A stretch of DNA of 64,000 bases from CAWJNF01 sp963844235 (GTDB lineage Bacteria > Actinomycetota > Thermoleophilia > Gaiellales > Gaiellaceae). This document shows, in pieces, positions 33,841-42,402 of the stretch. A program made the position numbers and the translations under genes. Under the pieces are notes generated by a model. That model did not search any database, had not been told where the DNA came from, and saw only the letters and a program-made list of their open reading frames with translations. The stretch covers positions 1 to 64,000 of the forward strand of contig CAWJNF010000001.1 in NCBI GenBank assembly GCA_963844235.1, read 5' to 3'. Position 1 is the first letter of the stretch. Each line of letters starts with the position of its first letter.

Positions 33841-34782
33841 TCAGAGCCCGACGGCGCGCCAGGCCTGGTGCTCGCTCGCCCTGAAATCGTCCGGGTTGCG
33901 GCCGAGCTCCTCCGCCAGCTCGAGCGCGATCCGCTGAACGGCGACGGTGAGCGGGAAGACGGAGAGTTGCTCACCGAGCGATTGCGCCTCGATCCGATAC
34001 GCGCGCGCGCCGGCCTGCTCGGCTGCATCCGCGACCGCCTGCACCCGCTCGGAACCCGGGCCGCCGCCGTCGAGGCAGACGAGAGCGTCTCGCCCGTCGA
34101 GCGCAACGGCGGGCCCGTGGAGGAACTGCTCGACGGAGAGCCCCTGGGTCGCGACCCAGCACGTCTCACGCACCTTGAGCGCCCCTTCCGCGGCCGTCCA
34201 CTGGTTCGGGCCCGCCCCCGTGAGCTCGAGCAGACGCTCGGGTACCGCGACCTGCGGGCCCGGCCCGGCGAGCGCCTCCTCGACGGCCGCAGGGACGGCG
34301 TCGATGTCCCCGAGATCGGCGCCCAGGAGGGACGCAAGCTGCGCCGTGCGAAGAAGGCAGCCGAGATGGCTCGCCGTGAAGGCAGCCGAGCGCTCCGGCT
34401 CCGTCGTCTCGACGTCGACGTCCGGCGAGCCCTTGCCTCCCACGACGACGACCTCGAGGCCGGCCGCGCGTGCCTCCTGGCCGAGCTCCGTCGTGAAGCG
34501 CTTCGTGTTCCGGTGGCTCAGAACCACCACGCCGTCGTCGGGGACGGCTCCTGTGCCGTAGAGGACTGCGTCCATTCCCTGCACCGGCCGCGCGTCGACG
34601 CCGCCCGCCCGCAGGAACCAGGCCGAGTGGTTCGCCGCGTGCCAGCTCGTACCCGTTCCGACGAGGAACAGTCGCTTTCCACGAAGCCGTTCTGCTGCGG
34701 ACTCGACGGGTCGGCGATCGGCCAGGATCGTCCGCAGGTCGGCCGGTTGCCGCCACATCGTCTCGCGCATCGCGCTCGTCAT
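33841..34782 (-). CDS. Double-SIS-domain sugar-phosphate protein
   Basis: 313 codons from ATG 34782, which overlaps the upstream stop as ATGA and follows GAAGGAGAGCG. FLVGTGTSWHAANHSAWFLR and DGVVVLSHRNTKRFTTELGQ form the first SIS domain; the second spans TGAGPNQWTAAEGALKVRET, SVEQFLHGPAVALDGRDALV and the GlmS-like HGP motif. Similar to the isomerase half of GlmS or to AgaS/FrlB deglycases; the glutaminase domain is absent. The S-x-S/T-E loops expected for phosphate are partly changed (SHRNTKRF). Likely a sugar-amine isomerase, coupled to the RraA-like gene. Confidence 0.85.
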   Translation of the reverse strand: MTSAMRETMWRQPADLRTILADRRPVESAAERLRGKRLFLVGTGTSWHAANHSAWFLRAGGVDARPVQGMDAVLYGTGAVPDDGVVVLSHRNTKRFTTELGQEARAAGLEVVVVGGKGSPDVDVETTEPERSAAFTASHLGCLLRTAQLASLLGADLGDIDAVPAAVEEALAGPGPQVAVPERLLELTGAGPNQWTAAEGALKVRETCWVATQGLSVEQFLHGPAVALDGRDALVCLDGGGPGSERVQAVADAAEQAGARAYRIEAQSLGEQLSVFPLTVAVQRIALELAEELGRNPDDFRASEHQAWRAVGL

Positions 34783-35513
34783 CGCTCTCCTTCTCGTAGA
34801 CGTTTCCATTCCTCGTACTCGGCCCGCCGGGACTCGGCGAGCGGGTAGAGATCTCCGATCGGCTCGCCGCCACGGACGTGCTCGAGCGCGAACTCCTCGG
34901 TGAGCTCCTGCTCGGCCGCCGCGTGCGCGACCTCCTCCGCGATCTGCGCCGGGATCACGACGACCCCTTCGGCGTCGCCGACCACGACGTCACCCGGGAG
35001 GACCAGCACCCCGCCGCACCCGATCGGCACGTTCACGTCGGCCGGATGGTGAGCGAGCCAGGACAGGCTGGCATTCGGCGCTCGGTGGTAGGCCGGCAGA
35101 TCGATCGCCACGAACGCAGGTGAGTCGCGGAACGAGCCGTCCGTGACGATTCCGGTGCCACCGCGTCGCGCGATCCTGGTTGCGAGGATATCCCCCAGCA
35201 CCGCGGCCCCCAATTCACCGCGTGCGTCGATCACGAGGACCTGCTCAGGCCCGACCGACTCGACCGCTCGTCGCTGCAGGTTCGTCTCGTTGTCAGGGCG
35301 GATGCCCTTGACGCCGACGTCCTCGCGGGCCGGGACATAGCGCAGCGTGTACGCGTATCCGACCATACGCAGGTCGGGCCGCGTCGGCACGAGCCCACGG
35401 ATGAACGTGTTGCGGAAGCCGCGGAGGAGGAGCTGTGCCGTCAGCGTGGCCGTCGACGCTCTCGTGAGCGCCGCAGAGGCGCCGGCGGTGAGCTTCGGTG
35501 TCGCGGCGGACAT
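34779..35513 (-). CDS. RraA-like protein (4-hydroxy-4-methyl-2-oxoglutarate aldolase family)
   Basis: 244 codons from ATG 35513. MVGYAYTLRYVPAREDVGVK, VLVIDARGELGAAVLGDILA, GGTGIVTDGSFRDSPAF and PGDVVVGDAEGVVVIPAQIA are the RraA/HMG-aldolase fold, including the G-x-L-G-x(20)-R-D metal/substrate motif (GDILA...FRDS). The name RraA comes from an RNase E regulator, but most members are aldolases or decarboxylases. Overlaps the SIS gene by ATGA and starts 10 bases after the flavoprotein stop, so tightly coupled in one operon. Confidence 0.85.
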   Translation of the reverse strand: MSAATPKLTAGASAALTRASTATLTAQLLLRGFRNTFIRGLVPTRPDLRMVGYAYTLRYVPAREDVGVKGIRPDNETNLQRRAVESVGPEQVLVIDARGELGAAVLGDILATRIARRGGTGIVTDGSFRDSPAFVAIDLPAYHRAPNASLSWLAHHPADVNVPIGCGGVLVLPGDVVVGDAEGVVVIPAQIAEEVAHAAAEQELTEEFALEHVRGGEPIGDLYPLAESRRAEYEEWKRLREGER

Positions 35514-35523
35514 GCTCCGAACC

Positions 35524-36783
35524 CTATCCCGTCGTCCGCAGCTCCTCGGCAACAGCCTGCGCGGCTCGCCGGCCAGAGGCGAGCGCGCCTTGTATCGACG
35601 CCGTCTCGCGGTGGTCGCCGCATACGAACCGCCCCGAGCTGAGCCTCACCCGCCGGTCCGCCGGCTCGAGGGCGGGCGGAGTGAGCGCCGGCAGCGCGTG
35701 CTCGATCCGGTAGGTACGGAGGTGCCGCCAGGCGTCGACCTGGTCGCCGAACCAGCCCTGCAGCTGCGCACGGGCCCGCTGCTCGAGCTCCACCTCCCGC
35801 GGGACACCAAGCACGCTCGCCGAGACGAGCGCCTCGGCGGACGGCGCGTACGAAGGGCTCACCTCGCTCGGGACGCAGAGGCTGTTGACGGGCCCCGAGC
35901 CCTCGCCGTCGAGAACCAGCACAGGACCCTCGACGGGTGGCGCCGGCGCGGCGAAGTAGAGACATGTAACCCCCCTCCAGCTCGGCGGGTCGAGCGCTGG
36001 AAGCAGCATCGACGCGGTGCTCCCGTCTGTCGCGACGACGACGGCGCGCGCGACAAGGCGCTCGCCCGAGGCCAGCTCCACCCCGTCCACGTCGACGCGG
36101 GTGACGACCGTGTTCAGCCGCACGGAGCCTTCGGGGAGCATCGCGGCAAGCTGCATCGGGATGGCCTCCATTCCCGCGAGAGGGAGCGCCGCCTCGCCGA
36201 GCGAGAACATGCGGACGACGAAATCGAGCATGCGGCTCGACGTCTGGAGCGTCGGGTCGAGAAAGACACCGCCGAGGAACGGGCGGAAGAAGCGCTCGAC
36301 GAGGCGTTCCGAGAGACCGAGCTCCCTCAGCGCCTCGAGCGACGACGTCTCGCGGCGTGACAGGACGGCTTCGGCGCTACCCGTTCGGGCGCGTGCGCGC
36401 AGCTTCGCAAGCGGAACGTAGTCGCGCATACGTCCGACCGGAGCTCGAACCGACCGGAACGCATCGAACGGGCGGCGGAACGGGTCAGCCACGCGGTAGA
36501 GCTGTCCATCGGCCCACACGAGCGCTCCCGGATAGAGCTCGCGGAGGTCGAGCTCCGCGTAGTCGAGCAAGCGCGCGGCGTCCAGGTACGACGTGAGCAG
36601 CACCTGGAAACCCCGGTCGAGCAGGAACCCTTCCACGCGGTCGGTGCGGACGCGGCCGCCGACCGCATCAGAAGCCTCGAGGAGGACGACCTCGGCGCCA
36701 CGCTCGCAGAGATGGTGGGCGCAGGACAGGCCGGCCAGGCCTGCGCCGACGACGATGACGTCCGCGTCAGCGTCACCACGCAC
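35524..36783 (-). CDS. FAD-dependent amine-oxidase/desaturase-like protein
   Basis: 419 codons from GTG 36783. DVIVVGAGLAGLSCAHHLCE is the FAD Rossmann motif, EVVLLEASDAVGGRVRTDRV the GG doublet, and SGRFVCGDHRETASIQGALA, SGRRAAQAVAEE the C-terminal FAD signature of the flavin amine oxidase / protoporphyrinogen oxidase / carotenoid desaturase superfamily. The substrate is not predictable from sequence. Begins 16 bases after gyrA on the same strand, with no visible Shine-Dalgarno or promoter, so it is probably expressed by read-through from the gyrase operon. Confidence 0.85.
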   Translation of the reverse strand: MRGDADADVIVVGAGLAGLSCAHHLCERGAEVVLLEASDAVGGRVRTDRVEGFLLDRGFQVLLTSYLDAARLLDYAELDLRELYPGALVWADGQLYRVADPFRRPFDAFRSVRAPVGRMRDYVPLAKLRARARTGSAEAVLSRRETSSLEALRELGLSERLVERFFRPFLGGVFLDPTLQTSSRMLDFVVRMFSLGEAALPLAGMEAIPMQLAAMLPEGSVRLNTVVTRVDVDGVELASGERLVARAVVVATDGSTASMLLPALDPPSWRGVTCLYFAAPAPPVEGPVLVLDGEGSGPVNSLCVPSEVSPSYAPSAEALVSASVLGVPREVELEQRARAQLQGWFGDQVDAWRHLRTYRIEHALPALTPPALEPADRRVRLSSGRFVCGDHRETASIQGALASGRRAAQAVAEELRTTG

Positions 36784-36799
36784 AGCGGGACGATGATCG

Positions 36800-39391
36800 T
36801 CACCGGGCCGGATGAGATCCGGCCCCTACAGATCCTCTGGCTCGTCTGGCTCGTCTCGGCTCGACGGCGACTGCGGCCTCGCCCGGCGACTCCCCGTCCT
36901 CAGCGGTCGCATCGCCGTTTCCGTTCGGCGCGTCTGTCTCGACCACCGGCGCCAACGTCGAGACCAGCTCGTCGCCGCGCAGCCGCATGACGATGACGCC
37001 CTGCGTCGCACGACCGAGGCGCTTGACGTCCTCGACCGGGATCCGGATGACGGTGCCGCCGTTCGAGATCAGCATGACCTGGTAGCCGTCCTTGACGATC
37101 CGCGAGCCGGCGAGGTAGCCCTTGGCCTCCGTGAGCTGCACGGTCTTCACGCCCATGCCGCCGCGGCCCTTCCGCGGGTACTCCTCGACTCGCGTGCGCT
37201 TGCCGTAGCCGTTCTCCGTGACGACGAGCAGATCGGAGCCGGCCTCGGCGATGCCGACGGAGATCACCTCGTCGTCGCCGCGAAGCCGCATCCCCTGCAC
37301 GCCCGAGGCATCTCGGCCCATCGCCCGGACGTCCTTCTCCGAGAACTTGATCGCCTGGCCGTGGCGGGAGACGAGGAGGATGTCGTCGTCGCCGCTCGAG
37401 TGTCGCACGCCGACGAGCTCGTCGCCTTCGCGCATGCGGATCGCGATAATGCCATCCGCCCTGAGCGGGGTGTTGTACGCACGGAGCTCCGTCTTCTTGA
37501 CGACGCCGTTCTTCGTGGCGAAGAACAGGTATTTCGCCTCCTCGAACGCTCGCGTCTGCACGACGGCCCGCACCTGCTCGTCCTGGCGAAACGGCAGCAG
37601 ATTGACAATCGCGCGGCCCTTGGACTGGCGCGAGCCGAGCGGCAGCTCGTGCACCTTGAGCCGGTAGACCTTGCCGACCGAGGTGAAGAAGAGCAGGAAG
37701 TCGTGGGTCGAAGCGACGAAGAGGTGCTCGATGTAGTCGTCGTCCTTGAGATCCATGCCCATGACGCCGATGCCGCCGCGTCGCTGCTCCCGGTACGCGG
37801 TCACGGGCAGCCGCTTGATGTAGCCCGATCGCGTGATCGCGATGACCATGTCCTCCTCGGCGATCAGGTCCTCGAGCTCGAAGTCCTCCTCGGCGGCGAC
37901 GATCTCGGTCCGGCGATCGTCGTGGCGGCCGTAGATGCCCTTGAGCTCGAGCAGCTCCTCGCGAATCAGCGCGTCGATGCGGGCCTCGTCCGACAGAATC
38001 GCTCGCAGCTCGGCGATCTGCTCCTGCAGATCTGCGAACTCGCTCTCGATCTGCTTGCGCTCGAGCGCGGTGAGTCGCGCCAGCCGCAGGTCCAAAATCG
38101 CCTGCGCCTGCGTCTCCGAGAGCTCGAACGTCGTCATCAGGCCGTTGCGAGCCTCCTCGACGTCCTGCGACGCGCGGATGAGCGCGATGACCGCGTCGAG
38201 GTTGTCGAGCGCGACGAGGTAGCCCTCGAGGATGTGCGCTCTGTCCTCGGCCCGGCGCAGCTGGTACTTCGAGCGGCGCGTGACGACCTGGCGCTGGTAG
38301 TCGAGGTAGTAGCGGACGAGCTCGAGCAACGAGAGCGTCCGTGGGACGCCCTCGACGAGAGCGACCGCGTTGTAGCCGAACGTCGACTGGAGCGCCGTGT
38401 GCTTGAAGAGCTTGTTGAGCACCACCTGCGGGACAGCGTCGCGCTTGAGCTCGATCTGGATCCGCATCCCGGACTTGTCGGAGTAGTCGTCGATGTCCGA
38501 GATCTCGGTCAGCACCTTGTCGTTGACGAGGTCGGCGATCTTCTTGATGACGCCGGCGTCCCCGCCCTTCTTCACGCCGTACGGGAGCTCCGAGACGACG
38601 ATCGCCGACTTGCCGCCGCGCAACTCCTCGACGTGCGCGCGAGCGCGCATGACGATGCGGCCGCGGCCGGAGCGGTACGCGTCGCGGATCCCGCTGCGGC
38701 CGACGATGATGGCGCCCGTCGGGAAGTCGGGGCCCTTGACGATCTTCGCGAGCCGCTCGACGTCGATCGTCGGGTCGTCGATCATCGCCACGATCCCGTC
38801 CACGACCTCACCGAGGTGGTGCGGGGGAAGGTTCGTCGCCATCCCCACGGCGATCCCGGCCGAGCCGTTGACGAGCAGGTTGGGGAAGCGCGACGGCAGC
38901 ACCGTCGGCTCCCGGCGCGACTCGTCGTAGTTCGGCTGGAAGTCGACCGTGTCGGCGTCGATGTCACGCAGTAGCTCGGTCGCCATGCGGGCCAGACGGC
39001 ACTCTGTGTATCTCATGGCGGCTGCCGGGTCGTCGTCGATGTTCCCGAAGTTGCCCTGGCCGTCGACGAGCGGGTAGCGAAGCGAGAAGGGCTGCGCGAG
39101 GCGGACGAGCGTGTCGTAGATCGCCTGGTCGCCGTGCGGATGGTAGGAGCCCATCACGTCGCCGACCACGCGCGCACATTTGAGTCGCGGTCGGTTCGGC
39201 TGCAGGCCGGCCTCGTTCATCGCATAGAGAACGCGCCGATGCACGGGCTTCAGGCCGTCGCGGACGTCCGGCAAGGCGCGCGCGACGATCACGCTCATCG
39301 CGTAGTCGAGGAAGCTCGAGCGCATCTCCTGCTCGAGCTCGCGCGGCTCGATGCGGCCGGGCCCCAGCGCGCCGGTGTCGACCTCAGACAT
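36800..39391 (-). CDS. gyrA: DNA gyrase subunit A
   Basis: 863 codons from ATG 39391. The DNA-cleavage Tyr is Y128 in AAMRYTECRLARM. The quinolone region reads GSYHPHGDQAIYDTLVRLAQ, with Gln at the position of E. coli Ser83 and Asp retained at the Asp87 position. GyrA box EQRRGGIGVMG lies in the C-terminal beta-pinwheel. The last ~10 codons are encoded by hairpin element C1; an alternative frame would end ...EPDEPEDL at the TAG of the same element, so the natural acidic tail may have been shifted by one base. It works with GyrB as A2B2 to introduce negative supercoils. Confidence 0.98.
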   Translation of the reverse strand: MSEVDTGALGPGRIEPRELEQEMRSSFLDYAMSVIVARALPDVRDGLKPVHRRVLYAMNEAGLQPNRPRLKCARVVGDVMGSYHPHGDQAIYDTLVRLAQPFSLRYPLVDGQGNFGNIDDDPAAAMRYTECRLARMATELLRDIDADTVDFQPNYDESRREPTVLPSRFPNLLVNGSAGIAVGMATNLPPHHLGEVVDGIVAMIDDPTIDVERLAKIVKGPDFPTGAIIVGRSGIRDAYRSGRGRIVMRARAHVEELRGGKSAIVVSELPYGVKKGGDAGVIKKIADLVNDKVLTEISDIDDYSDKSGMRIQIELKRDAVPQVVLNKLFKHTALQSTFGYNAVALVEGVPRTLSLLELVRYYLDYQRQVVTRRSKYQLRRAEDRAHILEGYLVALDNLDAVIALIRASQDVEEARNGLMTTFELSETQAQAILDLRLARLTALERKQIESEFADLQEQIAELRAILSDEARIDALIREELLELKGIYGRHDDRRTEIVAAEEDFELEDLIAEEDMVIAITRSGYIKRLPVTAYREQRRGGIGVMGMDLKDDDYIEHLFVASTHDFLLFFTSVGKVYRLKVHELPLGSRQSKGRAIVNLLPFRQDEQVRAVVQTRAFEEAKYLFFATKNGVVKKTELRAYNTPLRADGIIAIRMREGDELVGVRHSSGDDDILLVSRHGQAIKFSEKDVRAMGRDASGVQGMRLRGDDEVISVGIAEAGSDLLVVTENGYGKRTRVEEYPRKGRGGMGVKTVQLTEAKGYLAGSRIVKDGYQVMLISNGGTVIRIPVEDVKRLGRATQGVIVMRLRGDELVSTLAPVVETDAPNGNGDATAEDGESPGEAAVAVEPRRARRARGSVGAGSHPAR
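36805..36829. repeat. GTAGGGGC hairpin element, copy C1
   Basis: GGGCCGGAT-GAG-ATCCGGCCC then CTAC (perfect 9-base stem). On the minus strand it reads GTAGGGGCCGGATCTCATCC and lies inside the last codons of gyrA. Identical stem to C3 at 52362. Confidence 0.75.
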
Positions 39392-39404
39392 CGGCCGCGC
39401 CTTC

Positions 39405-39428
39405 GGGCGGGCTGAAGCCCGCCCCTAC
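39405..39428. repeat. GTAGGGGC hairpin element, copy C2
   Basis: GGGCGGGCT-GA-AGCCCGCCC then CTAC, in the 89-base gyrB-gyrA spacer. Same layout as C1/C3/C4 but different stem bases, so the structure and the GTAGGGGC end are conserved rather than the exact sequence. Confidence 0.65.
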
Positions 39429-39480
39429 GCCTGCCTCTGCCGAGATGCCGGTCCTGCGCGACCCGGTCGCCAGGCGACGG

Positions 39481-41871
39481 TCAGACGTCAAGGAACTTCA
39501 CGTCTTTCGCGTTCTGCTCGATGAACTCACGGCGTGGCTCGACCTGGTCTCCCATGAGCATCGAGAAGACCCGGTCGGCGGCTGCCGCGTCGTCGACGTC
39601 GACCCTGATCAGCACGCGATTGGCGGGATTCATCGTGGTCTCCCAGAGCTCGTCGGCGTCCATCTCCCCGAGGCCCTTGAAACGGCTGACCTGGATGCCG
39701 TCCTTGGCGAGGTCGAGAGCCCGACCGCGGAGCTCGTCGAACGTCTCGGCGTGCGCGCCCTTCTTCCCGAGCGCGAGGTCGAAGGGCGGAGCACCGACGA
39801 GGTCGACGAGGCGCGCGTAGGCGTCGCGGAGCTGGCGGTAGAAGGGCGAGGCCAGCAGAGCGGCGGGAACGCTGACGTGGCTCGCGGCGCTCGTCGCGCG
39901 CTCGACGATGCGCACGCGCGCGTGGTCTGCATCGGTGTCGAGCACGGTGACGTCGTAGCCGTTCCCGTCGACCGCGGCGAGCGCCGCGCTCACCTCGTCC
40001 GGAGTGGCGGCCTGCGTCTCGACGAGCCGGTGCGCGACGACGAAGCCCGCAGCGCCAGACCCGTGGTCGGCGCGCAGGCGCGCGGAGAGGCCGTCGAAGG
40101 CGTGGAGGCGCTGCGCGAACTTCGCGTAGCGCGCCTCGGTGAGCTTCGTCGTCTTGTCGTCGCGATCGGTGACCTCCATGTCCTTGACCCGCTCGCGCAC
40201 GAGGAGGTCCTCGAACTGCGACTCCTTCTCGACGTACTGCTGCCTCCCGCCGAGCTTCACGCGGTAGAGCGGCGGCACCGCGATGTAGACGTGGCCGCGC
40301 TCGACGAGCTCCTGCATCTGGCGGTAGAGGAACGTCAGGATCAGCGTGCGGATGTGCGAGCCGTCCACGTCGGCGTCCGTCATGACGATGACGCGGTGAT
40401 AGCGAAGCTTGGTGATGTCGAACTCGTCGCTGATCCCGGTGCCGATCGCCGTCACGATCGCCTGGATCTCCTCGTTCGAGAGCACCTTGTTGATCCGGTT
40501 CTTCTCGGCGTTGATCACCTTCCCGCGCAGCGGCAGGATCGCCTGGTAGGCCCGGTCGCGAGCGTCCTTTGCCGACCCGCCGGCGGAGTTGCCCTCGACC
40601 AGGTAGAGCTCCGTGACCTCGGGATCGGAGATCTGGCAATCGGCGAGCTTCCCCGGTAGCGACGTGTTCTCGAGGGCGCTCTTGCGACGCGTCAGCTCGC
40701 GCGCCTTCCGAGCCGCCTCGCGGGCCCGCGAAGCGGAGATCGCCTTCGTGATGATCTGCCGAGCATCCTGAGGGTTCTCCTCGAGAAACTCCGCAAGCCG
40801 CTGGTTGACGATCTGGCGGACGAGACCCTCGACCGGCGGGTTACCGAGCTTCGTCTTCGTCTGGCCCTCGAACTGCGGCTCGCGCAGCTTGACCGAGATG
40901 ACCGCCGCGAGACCCTCGCGGACGTCCTCGCCGTCGAGGTTCTCCTCTTTCTCCTTGAGCAGGCCCTTGTCGCGGGCGTACTTGTTGAGCGTGCCCGTGA
41001 GCGCGCTCCGGAATCCGGAGAGGTGCGATCCGCCCTCGTGGGTGTTGATGTTGTTGGCGAACGAGAACACCGACTCCACGTAGGAGGTGTTCCACTGCAT
41101 CGCCACCTCGACGAGGCCGTCGTCACCTTCGCCCTCGAAGTAGACGATGTGCTTGTGGACCGAGTCCTTGGCCTCGTTGACGTACTTGACGAAGTCGCGG
41201 ATCCCGCCCTCGTAATAGAACTCCTGCCGATCCTCCACCTCGCGGGCGTCGACGAGCGCGATACGAAGGCCACGAGTGAGGAACGCGGTCTCTCGCAGGC
41301 GCTGCGTCAGGATGTCCTTCGACCACTCGAGCTCGTCGAAGATCTCCTCTGCGTCGGGAAGGAAGCTGATTGTCGTGCCCGTCTCGTCGCCCGCGTCGCC
41401 CACCACCTCGAGCTCGCCTGTCGCGGCGCCACGGGCAAACTCCTGGCGCCAGACCTTCCCGTCGCGCTTCACCTCGCACACGAGCCATTCCGACAACGCG
41501 TTCACCACCGAGATGCCGACCCCGTGCAGACCGCCCGACACCTTGTAGCCGTCCCCGCCGAACTTGCCGCCGGCATGCAGTTTCGTCAGCACCACCGTGG
41601 CGGCCGGCAGTCCCTGGTCCGGCATGACGTCGACCGGGATGCCGGAGCCGTCGTCTGAGACGGTGACCGAGTTGTCCGGGTGGAGCGTCACCTCGACGTT
41701 GTCGCACCGCCCCGCAAGAGCCTCGTCCACCGAGTTGTCGACCGCCTCGAAGACGAGGTGATGGAGCCCGCGCGAGCCGGTCGAGCCGATGTACATGCCC
41801 GGGCGCAGCCGCACCGGCTCGAGGCCCTCGAGCACGGTGATGTCCTTGGCTGTATAACTCATCTCAGTCAT
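39481..41871 (-). CDS. gyrB: DNA gyrase subunit B, long form
   Basis: 796 codons from ATG 41871. GHKL ATPase: EAVDNSVDEALAG, DDGSGIPVDVMP, GLHGVGISVVNALSEWL. TOPRIM: TELYLVEGNSAGGSAKDARD, VMTDADVDGSHIRTL. C-terminal PLYRVKLG and SRFKGLGEMDADELWETTMN. About 165 extra residues (roughly 565-730) sit inside the C-terminal TOPRIM region, as in proteobacterial GyrB; most actinobacterial GyrB lack this insert. Supplies ATP hydrolysis for supercoiling. Lies 45 bases downstream of the DciA-like gene. Confidence 0.98.
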   Translation of the reverse strand: MTEMSYTAKDITVLEGLEPVRLRPGMYIGSTGSRGLHHLVFEAVDNSVDEALAGRCDNVEVTLHPDNSVTVSDDGSGIPVDVMPDQGLPAATVVLTKLHAGGKFGGDGYKVSGGLHGVGISVVNALSEWLVCEVKRDGKVWRQEFARGAATGELEVVGDAGDETGTTISFLPDAEEIFDELEWSKDILTQRLRETAFLTRGLRIALVDAREVEDRQEFYYEGGIRDFVKYVNEAKDSVHKHIVYFEGEGDDGLVEVAMQWNTSYVESVFSFANNINTHEGGSHLSGFRSALTGTLNKYARDKGLLKEKEENLDGEDVREGLAAVISVKLREPQFEGQTKTKLGNPPVEGLVRQIVNQRLAEFLEENPQDARQIITKAISASRAREAARKARELTRRKSALENTSLPGKLADCQISDPEVTELYLVEGNSAGGSAKDARDRAYQAILPLRGKVINAEKNRINKVLSNEEIQAIVTAIGTGISDEFDITKLRYHRVIVMTDADVDGSHIRTLILTFLYRQMQELVERGHVYIAVPPLYRVKLGGRQQYVEKESQFEDLLVRERVKDMEVTDRDDKTTKLTEARYAKFAQRLHAFDGLSARLRADHGSGAAGFVVAHRLVETQAATPDEVSAALAAVDGNGYDVTVLDTDADHARVRIVERATSAASHVSVPAALLASPFYRQLRDAYARLVDLVGAPPFDLALGKKGAHAETFDELRGRALDLAKDGIQVSRFKGLGEMDADELWETTMNPANRVLIRVDVDDAAAADRVFSMLMGDQVEPRREFIEQNAKDVKFLDV

Positions 41872-41916
41872 AAAAAAACCCGCTATTTGCAGGAAAAACT
41901 GTCTCGTTCTAGTCTA

Positions 41917-42402
41917 TCAGACGGAGCGGTCGGTCCGCCCACCCCTCTGTGCCGCAAGAGAGAGCTCGCAGGCCTTTCGGACGGCCTCCCGCACGGCGTC
42001 GGTACTGATGCCGCGGGCGAGATCGGCAGCCTGCGTCGCCTCGGCCTGGGTCGGTCTGTGGACGAGTCGTTCCGCTTCCGGCACGGGCTCCTGGCCACCG
42101 GCGGGAAGCGCGCCGACGACGAACCGCAACGGCGGTGCGTCCCCGCCGAGCTTTGCCCGCACCTGCGCTTCGAGGTGGGTGAGCTCCTGCGCCCAGGCGC
42201 TCGAGCTCGTGTGTACCAGCACCGTGCCGTCGCGAGCTCGCCGAGCAGGCCAGGCGTTCCTGGCGATCGTCTCTCCGACAGCCTCCGACCAGCGCGCCAG
42301 GATGTCCGCGAGAGCTGCCCCGCCCGGGCCCGCACCCATGCGCTCTAGCTCCGCGGTCACCGTCTCGATGAGCCGCTCCGGCAAGCGGTAGCGCTGGCTC
42401 AT
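41917..42402 (-). CDS. DUF721 / DciA-like replication protein
   Basis: 161 codons from ATG 42402, overlapping the recF stop as ATGA. ALADILARWSEAVGETIARN, then WPARRARDGTVLVHTSSSAW and AQELTHLEAQVRAKLG are the DUF721 core (W-x-x-VG-x-x-IA...L-x-V-x-x-x-S-x-x-W-A-x-x-L). DUF721 is the DciA domain, the ancestral loader of the DnaB helicase. The position after recF is the conserved actinobacterial place (recF-DUF721-gyrB). The C-terminal 60 residues are low-conservation. Confidence 0.85.
   Translation of the reverse strand: MSQRYRLPERLIETVTAELERMGAGPGGAALADILARWSEAVGETIARNAWPARRARDGTVLVHTSSSAWAQELTHLEAQVRAKLGGDAPPLRFVVGALPAGGQEPVPEAERLVHRPTQAEATQAADLARGISTDAVREAVRKACELSLAAQRGGRTDRSV

Noticed and set aside
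37218..38974. Very long open frames antisense to gyrA and gyrB
   Set aside because: High GC at third positions keeps the opposite strand open; they have no ribosome site or family similarity, and gyrase occupies the region.
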